The notes below the pieces were generated by a model. It saw only the letters and a list, made by a program, of their open reading frames with translations, did no database searches and was not told the origin of the DNA. A stretch of 64,000 bases of DNA from Tannerellaceae bacterium (GTDB taxonomy: Bacteria > Bacteroidota > Bacteroidia > Bacteroidales > Tannerellaceae). Each line of letters opens with the position of its first letter. Position 1 is the first letter of the stretch. The translations under genes and the position numbers were made by a program. The stretch spans positions 1 to 64,000 of the forward strand of contig JAISXD010000050.1 of assembly GCA_031270665.1 (NCBI GenBank), read 5' to 3'. Shown piece after piece: positions 55,453-64,000 of the stretch.

Positions 55453-55526
55453 GTGACTGAGCGTGTGACGGAATGGTGACGGAAGATGAACTACTACGTA
55501 TCACCTTCCGTCACACGCTCAGTCAC
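55453..55526. repeat. Perfect 21-bp inverted repeat upstream of the GH3 gene
   Basis: GTGACTGAGCGTGTGACGGA plus one A (55453-55473) is exactly repeated in inverse at 55506-55526, with a 32-bp spacer. GTGACGGAA also occurs twice in the left half, 11 bp apart. As RNA it would form a very stable hairpin in the leader of GH3 or the tail of susD. It could attenuate or stabilise the downstream GH genes relative to susCD. Confidence 0.8.
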
Positions 55527-55639
55527 ACCTATCATACTGAATACAAATGTTTTATGAAGGATTTGACTGAAAAACGGAAAAAATAAAGTTTTTGTAGAGA
55601 GTTGTTCCCTACTTTTCAATCTACTCCCTCAAAAAAAAG

Positions 55640-55771
55640 ATTGCGATGTCTTCACCAAACCATTGTGATGTCTTCAGTAAACCATTATAATGTTTTTACA
55701 AAAGCATCATAATGGTTTGGTAAAGACATTATAATGGTTTACTTAACACATTATAATGTCTTTTTTTCTTT
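55640..55771. repeat. Array of six 22-bp units with palindromic core, 3' of susD
   Basis: The core ATTRYRATG begins at 55640, 55662, 55684, 55706, 55728 and 55750, exactly 22 bp apart; four copies include the palindrome CATTATAATG or a close variant. The linkers of units one and four are inverse complements (13 of 14), and so are those of units two and five (12 of 14). The period equals that of the unrelated array before serS. The rest of the 458-bp gap holds the 21-bp inverted repeat. Confidence 0.85.
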
Positions 55772-55787
55772 GCCCGAAAGTCAATTA

Positions 55788-57572
55788 TTACCACGTGGGG
55801 CCGTCATGCCAGTCGTTTTTTGCCCAGAACAACACTTCCGAATAGTTATCGTGCGGAGCGGCTTCCGCCTGGTAGTTCTCATTATAATTGCGCTCGCTAT
55901 CCACATACCGCAAACGGTTCAAGGGATGCGGAGCAAGAGCTGTGGAGCTATTGTCTTGGTTATAAAACATCCAGGGATAGCCTGTACGACGCAGGTCTGA
56001 CCACTGTTCGCCACAGTTGAGATACCCGTAAGCCAGCCATTTCTGCTCTAATATCGCTTCGAGTTTACCTCCTCTTTCGTACGTTGAACCGTCAATCCTG
56101 GTTTCCCAGCGCGCATCGCCGAAAGCGCTAATCCACGTATCATTATACACACTCTCATCAGGATTGATATTGGTACGCTGCTGAATGCCGTCCCGGGGAT
56201 TGGAGTCGCTATTGTCCGCTTCCGTGCGTGAACGCGTGTTGTGATACTTGAACAGGAGTTTGACAGACTGCCTGATACCTTCCTTAAAAGCGGCCTTGGC
56301 ATCGCCGTTCACCCAGCCGCGCTGTATGGCTTCAGCCTTGATGAAGTGCATTTCCGCTGCTGAAATAGCCAGATGATCCCAGTTCTGGTTACCGTAGAAA
56401 AAGCCGAAACGGCGAACTAATGACAAGTACCCTCCCCGGTCGTTTACCTCTGTGTAATGTTCTTGGAACGAATCATAGGACTCGCCATAGTAAGTGCCCC
56501 GGTAAACCGAAGCTATGGCCATGCCGGCAGACAAAGGATCTCCTATCGCTTCTTCTTCGGCTTTTTCAACAGGCGTCTCGCCGTTCTTCGTTGCCAGGCA
56601 GTACATCAGAGGCAGACGCGGATCGTCCTGACCCGGCACCCATACGCCACCGTTGCCGGCCTGCTGCATACGTTTGATGATTTCGCCGGCAGCGAATCGC
56701 TCTCTTGGCCAGTCGAAGCCTGAACCGCCTTCAATATTCAACGGGCCGGATGTCTGGCGGCTGATGTCGATATTCTGGTCGTTGCTTTCAACGATAGGAT
56801 ATGCCGAAGGATTACCCAGAATTTCTTTAATTATCCGCTGGCCTTCAGACGCCAACGGCCCGTTTGTGGAAATACGTAAAGCTGCGCGTAAACGGAGAGA
56901 ATTGGCATACCTTTGCCAGGCAACTAAATCGCCGCCGTTGATAAAATCCTGTCCGGCAAATGAGGCAGGTTTAGGTATTGTGGCAAATTTGGCCGCAATC
57001 TCTCCTAACCGGTTCAGAATGTTTGTCCACAAGGCCTGGTCGTCGTCAAAGTGAGGGCTTGCATAAGAAATATCGCCCTGAAGGGCTACCTGTCCGATTC
57101 CTTCAAACGGGATAGGGCCATACTCGCTCAACAGGAAGATCATCACTCCGTAAAGATGGGTTTCGGCGGCTATCAGGTACCCTTCGTTTGCCGCTTGTTC
57201 ATTTTCGGGAAGTTCTTCATATATCTGTTGCATTTTGCGGAAGTTGGTAACCATTTTCGGATATTCGTTATATGGCTGGCCGTAGTCTATATAATTAAGA
57301 TTCCCTAAATAATAGGAACTGCTTCTCAGTGAAACGCCAAGGGTATTTGTCTGTAACCCCAAACACAGAGGGTCGTAACCGAAATACCTTCCATACGTAG
57401 AGCAAACCCAGTCATTGGCATAAAGCAAGGTGCCGGGCATCAGTTTATCAAGCGTAGCCGACGCAGCTTTGCCCGGGTCGGCATACTTTTCGTCGTAAGA
57501 CGCTTCTTCACAACTGCTGAATGTGAATAATACACACGCTGCCAGCAACAATATTGAAATTATTTTTTTCAT
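55788..57572 (-). CDS. susD: SusD/RagB-family surface glycan-binding lipoprotein
   Basis: A 594-residue lipoprotein (lipobox TFSSC, about residue 21) of the SusD-like family: TPR-like helices (YEELPENEQAANEGYLIAAETHLYGVMIFLLSEYGPIPF) and a long C-terminal half ending with the ERNYNENYQA region. It binds glycan at the cell surface and caps the SusC barrel encoded 36 bp upstream. Its length and pattern fit the SusD-like_2 type subgroup. Confidence 0.93.
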   Translation of the reverse strand: MKKIISILLLAACVLFTFSSCEEASYDEKYADPGKAASATLDKLMPGTLLYANDWVCSTYGRYFGYDPLCLGLQTNTLGVSLRSSSYYLGNLNYIDYGQPYNEYPKMVTNFRKMQQIYEELPENEQAANEGYLIAAETHLYGVMIFLLSEYGPIPFEGIGQVALQGDISYASPHFDDDQALWTNILNRLGEIAAKFATIPKPASFAGQDFINGGDLVAWQRYANSLRLRAALRISTNGPLASEGQRIIKEILGNPSAYPIVESNDQNIDISRQTSGPLNIEGGSGFDWPRERFAAGEIIKRMQQAGNGGVWVPGQDDPRLPLMYCLATKNGETPVEKAEEEAIGDPLSAGMAIASVYRGTYYGESYDSFQEHYTEVNDRGGYLSLVRRFGFFYGNQNWDHLAISAAEMHFIKAEAIQRGWVNGDAKAAFKEGIRQSVKLLFKYHNTRSRTEADNSDSNPRDGIQQRTNINPDESVYNDTWISAFGDARWETRIDGSTYERGGKLEAILEQKWLAYGYLNCGEQWSDLRRTGYPWMFYNQDNSSTALAPHPLNRLRYVDSERNYNENYQAEAAPHDNYSEVLFWAKNDWHDGPTW

Positions 57573-57608
57573 GTTTTTTTCAATTTAAAATAGCTGAATT
57601 AATATTAG

Positions 57609-60600
57609 TTAGAATGACGCGCGCAAAGAAACGCCGACCGTACGGGTAGGAGCTGCCGATCCTCCGATGGTCAACTGATCCTTCCAGTTAGTACCGTTGC
57701 TGGTTTCCGGGTCATAATTAGGTATTGTCTTGTAAAAGTAGCACAGGTTTCTTCCGAAAACCGACAACGTGAGATTCTTCAATGCTGCATTTTTGATCAA
57801 GTCTTTTTTGAACGTGTACGACAAAGAAAGTTCGCGCAACTTCCACCAGGTGTTTTCGGAAGTGGAAAGCATTCTGTTAGGGTTTCCACCACCACCCCAG
57901 TCGTATGTCTCTTGGATATACTTTTCATACGGAATTGTCTTCTTGTTTTCTGTCCATCCGCCTTTTCCGTCGGAAACCACACCGTCCAGGATAATACCGG
58001 TTTGCTTTTTCAATCCATTGTCATACGTATGTTCATAAAATCCTTCGCCTTCACGATTTTCCGTCTCGGGGTTCACGCCGGCAGTCATCGTGTAGTGATA
58101 TACTTCGTTGAAAATATAGCCGCCGATGCGGAAGTCGGTCATAACGTCGAATGTGAAGTTTTTGTACGACAGGCTTGTTCCGATACCTCCGGTTGCATCA
58201 GGCATAGCGCTTCCTATGACTTCCAGTGTCTGGGTCATCATATAATTACCATCATCATTAACTATTTTGCGTCCTTTGTACGGGCCGTCTTCTACAACCT
58301 GGTTAATATAGGTTACATAGTCGCCCATGGGACGCCCTACCGTTGAATAGTTTTTTCCGATACCGCCGGCGAAATATCCCGTTTCGATGAAATTAATGCC
58401 CTCTACCAGCTTGAGGATTTTATTGCGGTTAAACCCGATGTTACCGCGTACTTCCCATGTAAGGTTTCTGTTATCAATAATGGAGCCGTACAAAGAAAGT
58501 TCAACGCCTTTATTTTCCATCGTACCCGAATTTACCCACATCGAATTGCTGCCGCTACTGGTGGCAAGGCTTGCTTTGAGTAACATATCGGTGATTCTGC
58601 GGTTGTAATACGAAACTTCGAATCCGAGGCGGTTGTTGAGGAACTTACTTTCCAAACCGATTTCAAACTCTTTGGTTGTTTCGGGTTTCAATTTTTCATT
58701 ACCCAAATCGGCAGGTACCTGGTTGTAACTCCAACCGGGAGCGGAACCTACCGTATAAGCCATATTTGCGGCGTATGCTTCGGGTGCGTTACCTACAATA
58801 CCGTAGGCGAGGCGCAGTTTGCCGAAGTCATACCACGAAGGCATGCTGAATGCATCCGTAAACAGGAAGCTGGCGCTTGCCGACGGATAGAAATAATTGC
58901 GGGTATCTTTAGGCAAGGTAGATGATTTTTCCTGGCGGCCGGTAATATCGAGATAAAGGTAATCGCCGTAGGAAACGCCGAGGGTACCTACCCAAGCGGT
59001 CTTCAGTAACTCCATTTTTTTCTCGGTCTGATCATTGATGTCCAACGGACTATATGAATTATTTATCATATACAAACCTTCGATGGAGAGACCCCTGTTC
59101 GTACCGAGATACAGTGAATTCATTGTTTCGGCTCTGCCTTGCCAGCCTGCGCTTGCTGTCACCCCAAACTTGTCGTTCAGTTTTTTGTCGAGCATCAACA
59201 TAATGTCGCCGTAGTTCACCTGGTAGTACTTGGTCATGGTGTTATATCCGCCCGAACCTTCACTCGTACTTGCGGCGGCAGGAAATTCAGGATAATTCAC
59301 GCCTATAATCTTGGATGTGGTATAGTCTGTCGCTATACGGCCTTTTGCCGTCAGCCACGGCGTAATTTTCCAAGTGGGCGACGCGCTTGCCAGCAAACGT
59401 TGCTCCACTTCGTCGCTTGTTTTGTCGTAGATATCCCACAAGGTTTGCCGGACGCCATGCACAAACTCGTTGGAGTTGTATTTGAACTTTTCGTCAGGCG
59501 TAGGACCGGCGCCGCGGTCGTCGTTTTTATAGCCCAAGCTTGTCTTGTACATCTTCTTCATCAACGGTATATCGAGGAACGAAGCGAACATATTAGACCA
59601 GGATTGATAAGTGCCGATTGAGGCTTGCGCGCGGTTTACGAAATGCTGCGTAATATAATTGCCGGTATAATCCACAGACAGCTTATCATTGAACTTCAGA
59701 TTACCCACAACGTTGAAGTTGTGTTTCTGGTAATCGCTCGTCAGGGCATTCGGCACTTCTTTCAAAAAAGTGTATGAGAAGCGGGTCGTGGAATTTTCGC
59801 TACCCTGATTGATGGCAATATTGTATGTCTGGTTTGTACCGGTACGAAACAGTTCTTTCCACGGTTGCGTTGTGATGGCGGAATACGGACGTGTGGTTCC
59901 GTCGATATACAATACATCGCGGCCATCGTAAGGAGCGCCCCACTGGAAATTCGTATAGTTGGGGAAAAGTTTGCCTGTTGCGGCATCCACTTTCATCCCA
60001 TTGTTGGCGATTTGCTCTGCCGTCCATGTTTCGTAACCTCCGCCGGGCCCGTATTTCGTCTGGATATCAGGCACTTCCGCTACCATGTTGGCCTGGAGAG
60101 ACGCATTGACGTCAACCGTTACTCCGGAACCGCTGGCCTTCTTGCTGGTGATAACGATAGCGCCGTTGGCAGCTTCCGATCCGTAAAGAGCGGTAGCGGC
60201 AGCGCCTTTCAAAATGGTCAACTGGTCGATGTCTTCGGGATTGATATCTACCAAACCGTTTGAACGGATACGGTCGCCCGAGCCAAGCGAGGCAAAGTCT
60301 CGGGTGTTATTGTCGCCAATCTTACTTGCATTACCGTTACGTATAGGCACGCCGTTAAGGATTACAAGTGGCTGCGTGTTTCCATTGATTGATGACAATC
60401 CGCGTAAATTAATAGATACGCCGCCGGCAGCTCCCCCCTGTGTGCTTTGAATGTTAACGCCGGAAGCTTTACCGTACAAGGCCGTGGCTAAATTCGCCGT
60501 ACCGCTTTTTAGAAGATCGCCTGAGCTGATAACGGTTGCGGCATAACCCAGTTTTTTAGCGTCTTTCGTTATACCCAACGCCGTTACAACCACTTCGCCT

Positions 60601-60935
60601 AATTCTTCCGCGTCGTCTACCATTGTAATATCAAATCTTGTTTGATTTCCAACGGTAACCGTTTGCGCTTTAAAACCGACATAAGAAAACTTTAATGTTG
60701 CCTGAGGCCTGACATTGATGCTGAAGGCTCCGTTGGCGTCTGTTATCGTCCCGTTGGACGTCCCTGTTTCCAACACTGCAACCCCAACGAGGGGTTCGCC
60801 TCCCGGATCGACAACCTTACCGGTCACTTTTATTCCGCCTTGCGCATAGGCATACGCAAAACCTGAAAAGAGCATACATCCGATCACCAATAACCGGAGT
60901 AAAGCAGGAAATAATAACTTTTTTTGGTTTTTCAT
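57609..60935 (-). CDS. susC: SusC/RagA-family TonB-linked outer membrane transporter
   Basis: An 1108-residue importer of oligosaccharides: signal peptide (about 1-31), carboxypeptidase-D-regulatory-like domain (about 35-110), TonB-box-like region EELGEVVVTALGI, plug (about 125-265; GVNIQSTQGGAAGGVSINLRG, ILKGAAATALYGSEAANGAIVI) and a 22-strand-type barrel ending in VSLRASF. It forms a pair with the SusD protein and is the core of the PUL. Intergenic distance to the upstream GH95 gene is 85 bp with AT-rich sequence that may hold a promoter. Confidence 0.96.
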   Translation of the reverse strand: MKNQKKLLFPALLRLLVIGCMLFSGFAYAYAQGGIKVTGKVVDPGGEPLVGVAVLETGTSNGTITDANGAFSINVRPQATLKFSYVGFKAQTVTVGNQTRFDITMVDDAEELGEVVVTALGITKDAKKLGYAATVISSGDLLKSGTANLATALYGKASGVNIQSTQGGAAGGVSINLRGLSSINGNTQPLVILNGVPIRNGNASKIGDNNTRDFASLGSGDRIRSNGLVDINPEDIDQLTILKGAAATALYGSEAANGAIVITSKKASGSGVTVDVNASLQANMVAEVPDIQTKYGPGGGYETWTAEQIANNGMKVDAATGKLFPNYTNFQWGAPYDGRDVLYIDGTTRPYSAITTQPWKELFRTGTNQTYNIAINQGSENSTTRFSYTFLKEVPNALTSDYQKHNFNVVGNLKFNDKLSVDYTGNYITQHFVNRAQASIGTYQSWSNMFASFLDIPLMKKMYKTSLGYKNDDRGAGPTPDEKFKYNSNEFVHGVRQTLWDIYDKTSDEVEQRLLASASPTWKITPWLTAKGRIATDYTTSKIIGVNYPEFPAAASTSEGSGGYNTMTKYYQVNYGDIMLMLDKKLNDKFGVTASAGWQGRAETMNSLYLGTNRGLSIEGLYMINNSYSPLDINDQTEKKMELLKTAWVGTLGVSYGDYLYLDITGRQEKSSTLPKDTRNYFYPSASASFLFTDAFSMPSWYDFGKLRLAYGIVGNAPEAYAANMAYTVGSAPGWSYNQVPADLGNEKLKPETTKEFEIGLESKFLNNRLGFEVSYYNRRITDMLLKASLATSSGSNSMWVNSGTMENKGVELSLYGSIIDNRNLTWEVRGNIGFNRNKILKLVEGINFIETGYFAGGIGKNYSTVGRPMGDYVTYINQVVEDGPYKGRKIVNDDGNYMMTQTLEVIGSAMPDATGGIGTSLSYKNFTFDVMTDFRIGGYIFNEVYHYTMTAGVNPETENREGEGFYEHTYDNGLKKQTGIILDGVVSDGKGGWTENKKTIPYEKYIQETYDWGGGGNPNRMLSTSENTWWKLRELSLSYTFKKDLIKNAALKNLTLSVFGRNLCYFYKTIPNYDPETSNGTNWKDQLTIGGSAAPTRTVGVSLRASF

Positions 60936-61020
60936 TGACTTTTAAATTTAATAATTAATAATTAATAGTTTATAGACATATTCTCCGGCAGACGTATTAC
61001 CGAAGGGATTTTTATAGATT

Positions 61021-63432
61021 TTATTCAACCATATAATTCCACCCTGTTTTAGCATAAAATTCTACTACGTTTTCTTCCTTGCAGGAAGTTTCAATTGCTT
61101 TTCCGCCTGCATATACCTTGACAGGTTTTTTAGCCCGAATCCGGCAGGGAGCGTCCTGCGTTGGACGGATGACCGCCTTATTCAATTGCCCGTCTTTCCA
61201 TGACAGGTCAACTCCAAATCCCCCTCTCGCCCGTAATCCTTCAATAGCGCCGGTGGGCCATTGAGCCGGTAGAGCGGGCAGGAGTGAAATTTCCCCGCTA
61301 TGGCTTTGCATCAATAGTTCCGTTATGCCGGCCGTGATTCCCTGAATAGCCTGGTTTCCTTCAAATGAAGGCGTTACATCGCTGTCTTCGGGGTTTGGGT
61401 GGAGACTTATGTCGGTCAGCATCGTATGAAGGATGTTATAAGCTGCTTCCGGTTCTTCAAGGCGTGCGTGCAGGTTGATCTTCCATGCGCCCGACCATCC
61501 TCTGTTAATATCGCCCCGCCTTTTCAACGTCACTTTTACGGCTTCCGCCAGTTCGGGAGAACTCCGTAAGGTGATGTCGTCGTCCGGGTAAGCGGCAAAA
61601 AGATGCGACAGATGGCGATGCATCACATCCCATTCGGTAAAATCGTACACCCATTCTTGTAATTGCCCGAAACGTCCGATCCGGTGCGGCGGCATTTGTT
61701 GTATCACAGTTGACATCAGGCTACTCATTTCCGGATCGGTTTGCAATATCTCCGATGCTTCGATACAGTTACGAAGCAGGTTTCGTATTAACTGGTTATC
61801 GCAGGATGAGCCGAACGAAATGGCAACATTACGCCCCTGTTCATCTTTAAAATGATTCTCGGGAGAAGACGCCGGGCAAGTGACCATATAGCCTGTTACC
61901 GGATCGGTTACCATAAAATCGAGGCAAAACAGGGCGGCGCCTTTCATCAAAGGGTATATTCTCCGCAGATAGTCCGGGTTCCGCCCGTAAAGGTAATGAT
62001 CATACAGTTGTTGCATCAGCCATACGCCTCCCATAGGCCAGGTGGCGTATACCGGTTCGCCATCCGTAGGAGCCGTATTAAACCATACATCCGTTCCATG
62101 ATGCGCACACCATCCCCGGCAGTTATATAATTCTTTCGCCGTACGTTCGCCCGCCTGCGCCAACTGCTCTGCAAAAAGCAGCAGCGATTCGTTGATTTGT
62201 GGAAGGTTCGTGCTTTCTACCGGCCAGTAACATTCCTGCAGATTGATATTCAGCGTCCAGCGCCCTTGCCAGCGCCCTTGCAGATCATCGAGCCACATAT
62301 TATGGTTATTGAAAGCCAGCGTACCTTCGCGCGCTGCCGCCAACAACAGGTAACGGCCATATTGAAAATAGCGCGCTTCGTAAGCCGGGTCAACAGCCCC
62401 GTTGCGGATGCTTTGTAATACTTCTGTGGTAGTCATGCGGGGATTGGGCTCTTTCCCCAGGTCAATACGGCAAGCGGCAAACAAAGGGCAATAATCGTCC
62501 AGATGCCTTTTCAATAATTCTTTATATGAATACCGGGCGGCGGCGGACATATAGCCATAACAACGTTTTTTCTCGTCTCCCGAAACATTATTCCAAGCCA
62601 TCCAGTTGGTTGCTCCCGAAAGGATAAATGTTACCGCATCAGCCTCTTTTATGACGAGTTTGTCATGATCAGCCGCTATACTTCCTCCTTCGGGAACGAT
62701 TTTGAGCCTCGAACTCCATCTCATTTCAGGGGGAAGTATGCGATAACGGTATTCATTTCCCGGATCGGAAATGACCGTTCCTTCCATAATGATTTCGTTG
62801 TTCTCTATACGTACCGTAGCGCTTGGTTGCAAACTTGTAAGCCAGCCCGATACGTTTATTTTCTTTTTATGATCGGCCGTCAACCGCACCACGATTACCT
62901 GGTCGGGATAACTGGCAAAGACCTCCCGGTTATACTTTACGCCATCCAGGAAGTAATTTACCTTGACGATGGCGCTATCCATGCTCAGGCTACGACGATA
63001 CTGCGACGCCTGTTGCTGCTCGTGCCCTTCCATCCGGAAATTCAGGCGTCCCATTGGTTGATAGCGCTGTACGGCTACCGGGTCGCTACCCAGTTTGCGG
63101 GATTCTTCATAAGCTCCCAACCAATCACGGGCAAAGGCATACGCCCGTATTTTTTCCAGCGCTTCAGGCCCTTCCGGGTTATTGGGGTTGTAAGGCCCGC
63201 CTGTCCATAGTGTCTCGTCATTAAAAGCAATTACTTCATGGCCAACCGAACCGGATATCATTGCTCCAAACCGGCCCGTACCAATGGGCAGGCCTTCCCA
63301 GTATTTGGTTGCCGGCGCATCGTACCACCAATTCATCAGTACCTGATTGGCTGTCACTTCCTTTCCTTCCGAACATGAATGGAAGAACGGAATACATACG
63401 GATAAGGCAAAAACAACGAATAACTTTTTCAT
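61021..63432 (-). CDS. GH95-family protein with altered catalytic motif
   Basis: An 803-residue lipoprotein (lipobox FFHSC, about residue 20) of family GH95. The N-terminal domain opens with YEALPIGTGRFG-like YWEGLPIGTGRFGAMI; the barrel has TLNINLQECYWPVE (about 396), CAHHGTD and CPASSPENHF (about 521). The segment corresponding to FQIDGNFG in the other GH95 of this locus is SFEGNQAIQG, so the catalytic Asp is replaced by Glu and the environment is different. Altered specificity or loss of activity is possible. It precedes susC by 85 bp. Confidence 0.85.
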   Translation of the reverse strand: MKKLFVVFALSVCIPFFHSCSEGKEVTANQVLMNWWYDAPATKYWEGLPIGTGRFGAMISGSVGHEVIAFNDETLWTGGPYNPNNPEGPEALEKIRAYAFARDWLGAYEESRKLGSDPVAVQRYQPMGRLNFRMEGHEQQQASQYRRSLSMDSAIVKVNYFLDGVKYNREVFASYPDQVIVVRLTADHKKKINVSGWLTSLQPSATVRIENNEIIMEGTVISDPGNEYRYRILPPEMRWSSRLKIVPEGGSIAADHDKLVIKEADAVTFILSGATNWMAWNNVSGDEKKRCYGYMSAAARYSYKELLKRHLDDYCPLFAACRIDLGKEPNPRMTTTEVLQSIRNGAVDPAYEARYFQYGRYLLLAAAREGTLAFNNHNMWLDDLQGRWQGRWTLNINLQECYWPVESTNLPQINESLLLFAEQLAQAGERTAKELYNCRGWCAHHGTDVWFNTAPTDGEPVYATWPMGGVWLMQQLYDHYLYGRNPDYLRRIYPLMKGAALFCLDFMVTDPVTGYMVTCPASSPENHFKDEQGRNVAISFGSSCDNQLIRNLLRNCIEASEILQTDPEMSSLMSTVIQQMPPHRIGRFGQLQEWVYDFTEWDVMHRHLSHLFAAYPDDDITLRSSPELAEAVKVTLKRRGDINRGWSGAWKINLHARLEEPEAAYNILHTMLTDISLHPNPEDSDVTPSFEGNQAIQGITAGITELLMQSHSGEISLLPALPAQWPTGAIEGLRARGGFGVDLSWKDGQLNKAVIRPTQDAPCRIRAKKPVKVYAGGKAIETSCKEENVVEFYAKTGWNYMVE

Positions 63433-63442
63433 ATCTGTTTTT

Positions 63443-64000
63443 TTATTTCGTTATAAATCCGGCGTTTACCCAATTACCATAATCCAGTATATTACGGCTT
63501 CCCGCATCCATACAAACCATATTCAGCCGGCGGCTTCCTTCCGGTATTTCAATATCAAAACGCCAGGGTTCCTGTGTGATACGCATTACCGGACTTTCCG
63601 CCATCATGACGCCGTCAATAAAAAGACGGAAGACCACACTGCTATGCATGGCTAAAAACATGCCACCCGTCCGATCAAGTAGATTCTCATCGATGCCTGC
63701 CAAGGCCACAAATCGCTTGTATTCAGGTTTTATCTCATATTGTACGGATGAAGGAGCACGAAATCCCAATCCTTGTTCGTACGTTTTACCACGAACACGC
63801 AATGCTTTTCCTTCATATGCTTTGTCCGGAGCAGGATACCACAGGCTTTCTTTGACATTTCCGGTATAGTCGTTCGGGATATATTCCAACTCATTCAGCC
63901 GGACATCGGGAAACGGCGGAAGCGTGGGATTCATTTTTACATAATAAGCATAACCAGGTAAGCTGATTTGCCGCCCCTGCCGGAATGCGACGGCCCGTAC
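63443..64000 (-). CDS. NPCBM-domain protein, 5' end outside the window
   Basis: The track starts at an internal ATG (63934), but the frame stays open with no stop to the window edge (reading VRAVAFRQGRQISLPGYAYYVK before that Met), so this is the C-terminal part of a larger protein. It contains an NPCBM/NEW2 beta-sandwich (about residues 45-180 of the visible part; YEQGLGFRAPSSVQYEI, FVALAGIDENLLDRTGGMF, VFRLFIDGVMMAESPVM), a carbohydrate-binding domain found at the ends of glycosidases. It lies 10 bp before the GH95 gene, in the same operon. The catalytic part is not visible. Confidence 0.8.
   Translation of the reverse strand, partial: VRAVAFRQGRQISLPGYAYYVKMNPTLPPFPDVRLNELEYIPNDYTGNVKESLWYPAPDKAYEGKALRVRGKTYEQGLGFRAPSSVQYEIKPEYKRFVALAGIDENLLDRTGGMFLAMHSSVVFRLFIDGVMMAESPVMRITQEPWRFDIEIPEGSRRLNMVCMDAGSRNILDYGNWVNAGFITK

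Noticed and set aside
55640-55771. IS or transposon end
   Set aside because: No transposase gene or target-site duplication is visible, and six phased copies do not fit a terminal inverted repeat.

Overview
The window looks like a chromosomal segment of a Bacteroidota bacterium of the order Bacteroidales, most likely a Tannerellaceae/Dysgonomonadaceae-like gut or plant-polysaccharide degrader. The evidence is direct: a SusC/SusD pair with surface glycosidases, an RprX/RprY-type two-component system, BamD next to an RNA polymerase omega-like gene and a DUF4293-type gene, glycine-lipid acyltransferases, type IX-like C-terminal domains, and many TAnnTTTG promoter elements (the Bacteroidota -7 box) in front of genes. 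Family rank is inference.

Left part (1-14.8 kb): a TonB-dependent outer membrane barrel and a membrane-bound LytTR regulator on the minus strand. On the plus strand follow hisH-hisA-hisF-hisIE, an FtsE-like ATPase, aspartate kinase, diaminopimelate decarboxylase and a glycosyltransferase. On the minus strand are a LolC/E-like permease, an aminotransferase and a YitT protein, then an NlpC/P60 lipoprotein on the plus strand. Middle (15-29.9 kb): serS, a DUF47-Pit phosphate uptake pair, a frameshifted WbsX/GH99-like lipoprotein, a phenylacetate-CoA ligase/ACT pair, the bamD-rpoZ-DUF4293 cluster, cell-envelope genes (PorT-like barrel, LysM/receptor-like protein, gliding-type C-terminal domain protein, lytic transglycosylase), a LOG-family hydrolase, a nitroreductase and rpiA.

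30-46.6 kb: a GC-rich stretch that looks like a structured RNA, then a complete histidine attenuator (leader peptide with four consecutive His codons, antiterminator and terminator) in front of hisG-hisD-hisC-hisB. Together with hisHAFIE 24 kb upstream this completes the histidine pathway, but only the GDCB half shows an attenuator. Then come the glycine-lipid genes glsA/glsB, a divergent KdsB-like cytidylyltransferase with a histidine phosphatase-like protein, a DUF6057-type membrane protein with a CXXCH-containing TolB-like lipoprotein, a Ro60/TROVE protein, rprXY and two small envelope proteins.

46.7-64 kb: a polysaccharide utilisation locus, all on the minus strand: NPCBM-domain protein (runs off the window), GH95, SusC, SusD, GH3 with a PA14 insert, GH106-like, GH95. 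It suggests a plant glycan carrying L-fucose or L-galactose and L-rhamnose. No PUL regulator is in view.

The most unusual content is intergenic: two sequence-unrelated arrays of short palindromes that share an exact 22-bp period (14.87-14.96 kb and 55.64-55.77 kb), a 41-bp tandem repeat with a covarying stem, and the GC-rich RNA candidate bracketed by a 15-bp inverted repeat.
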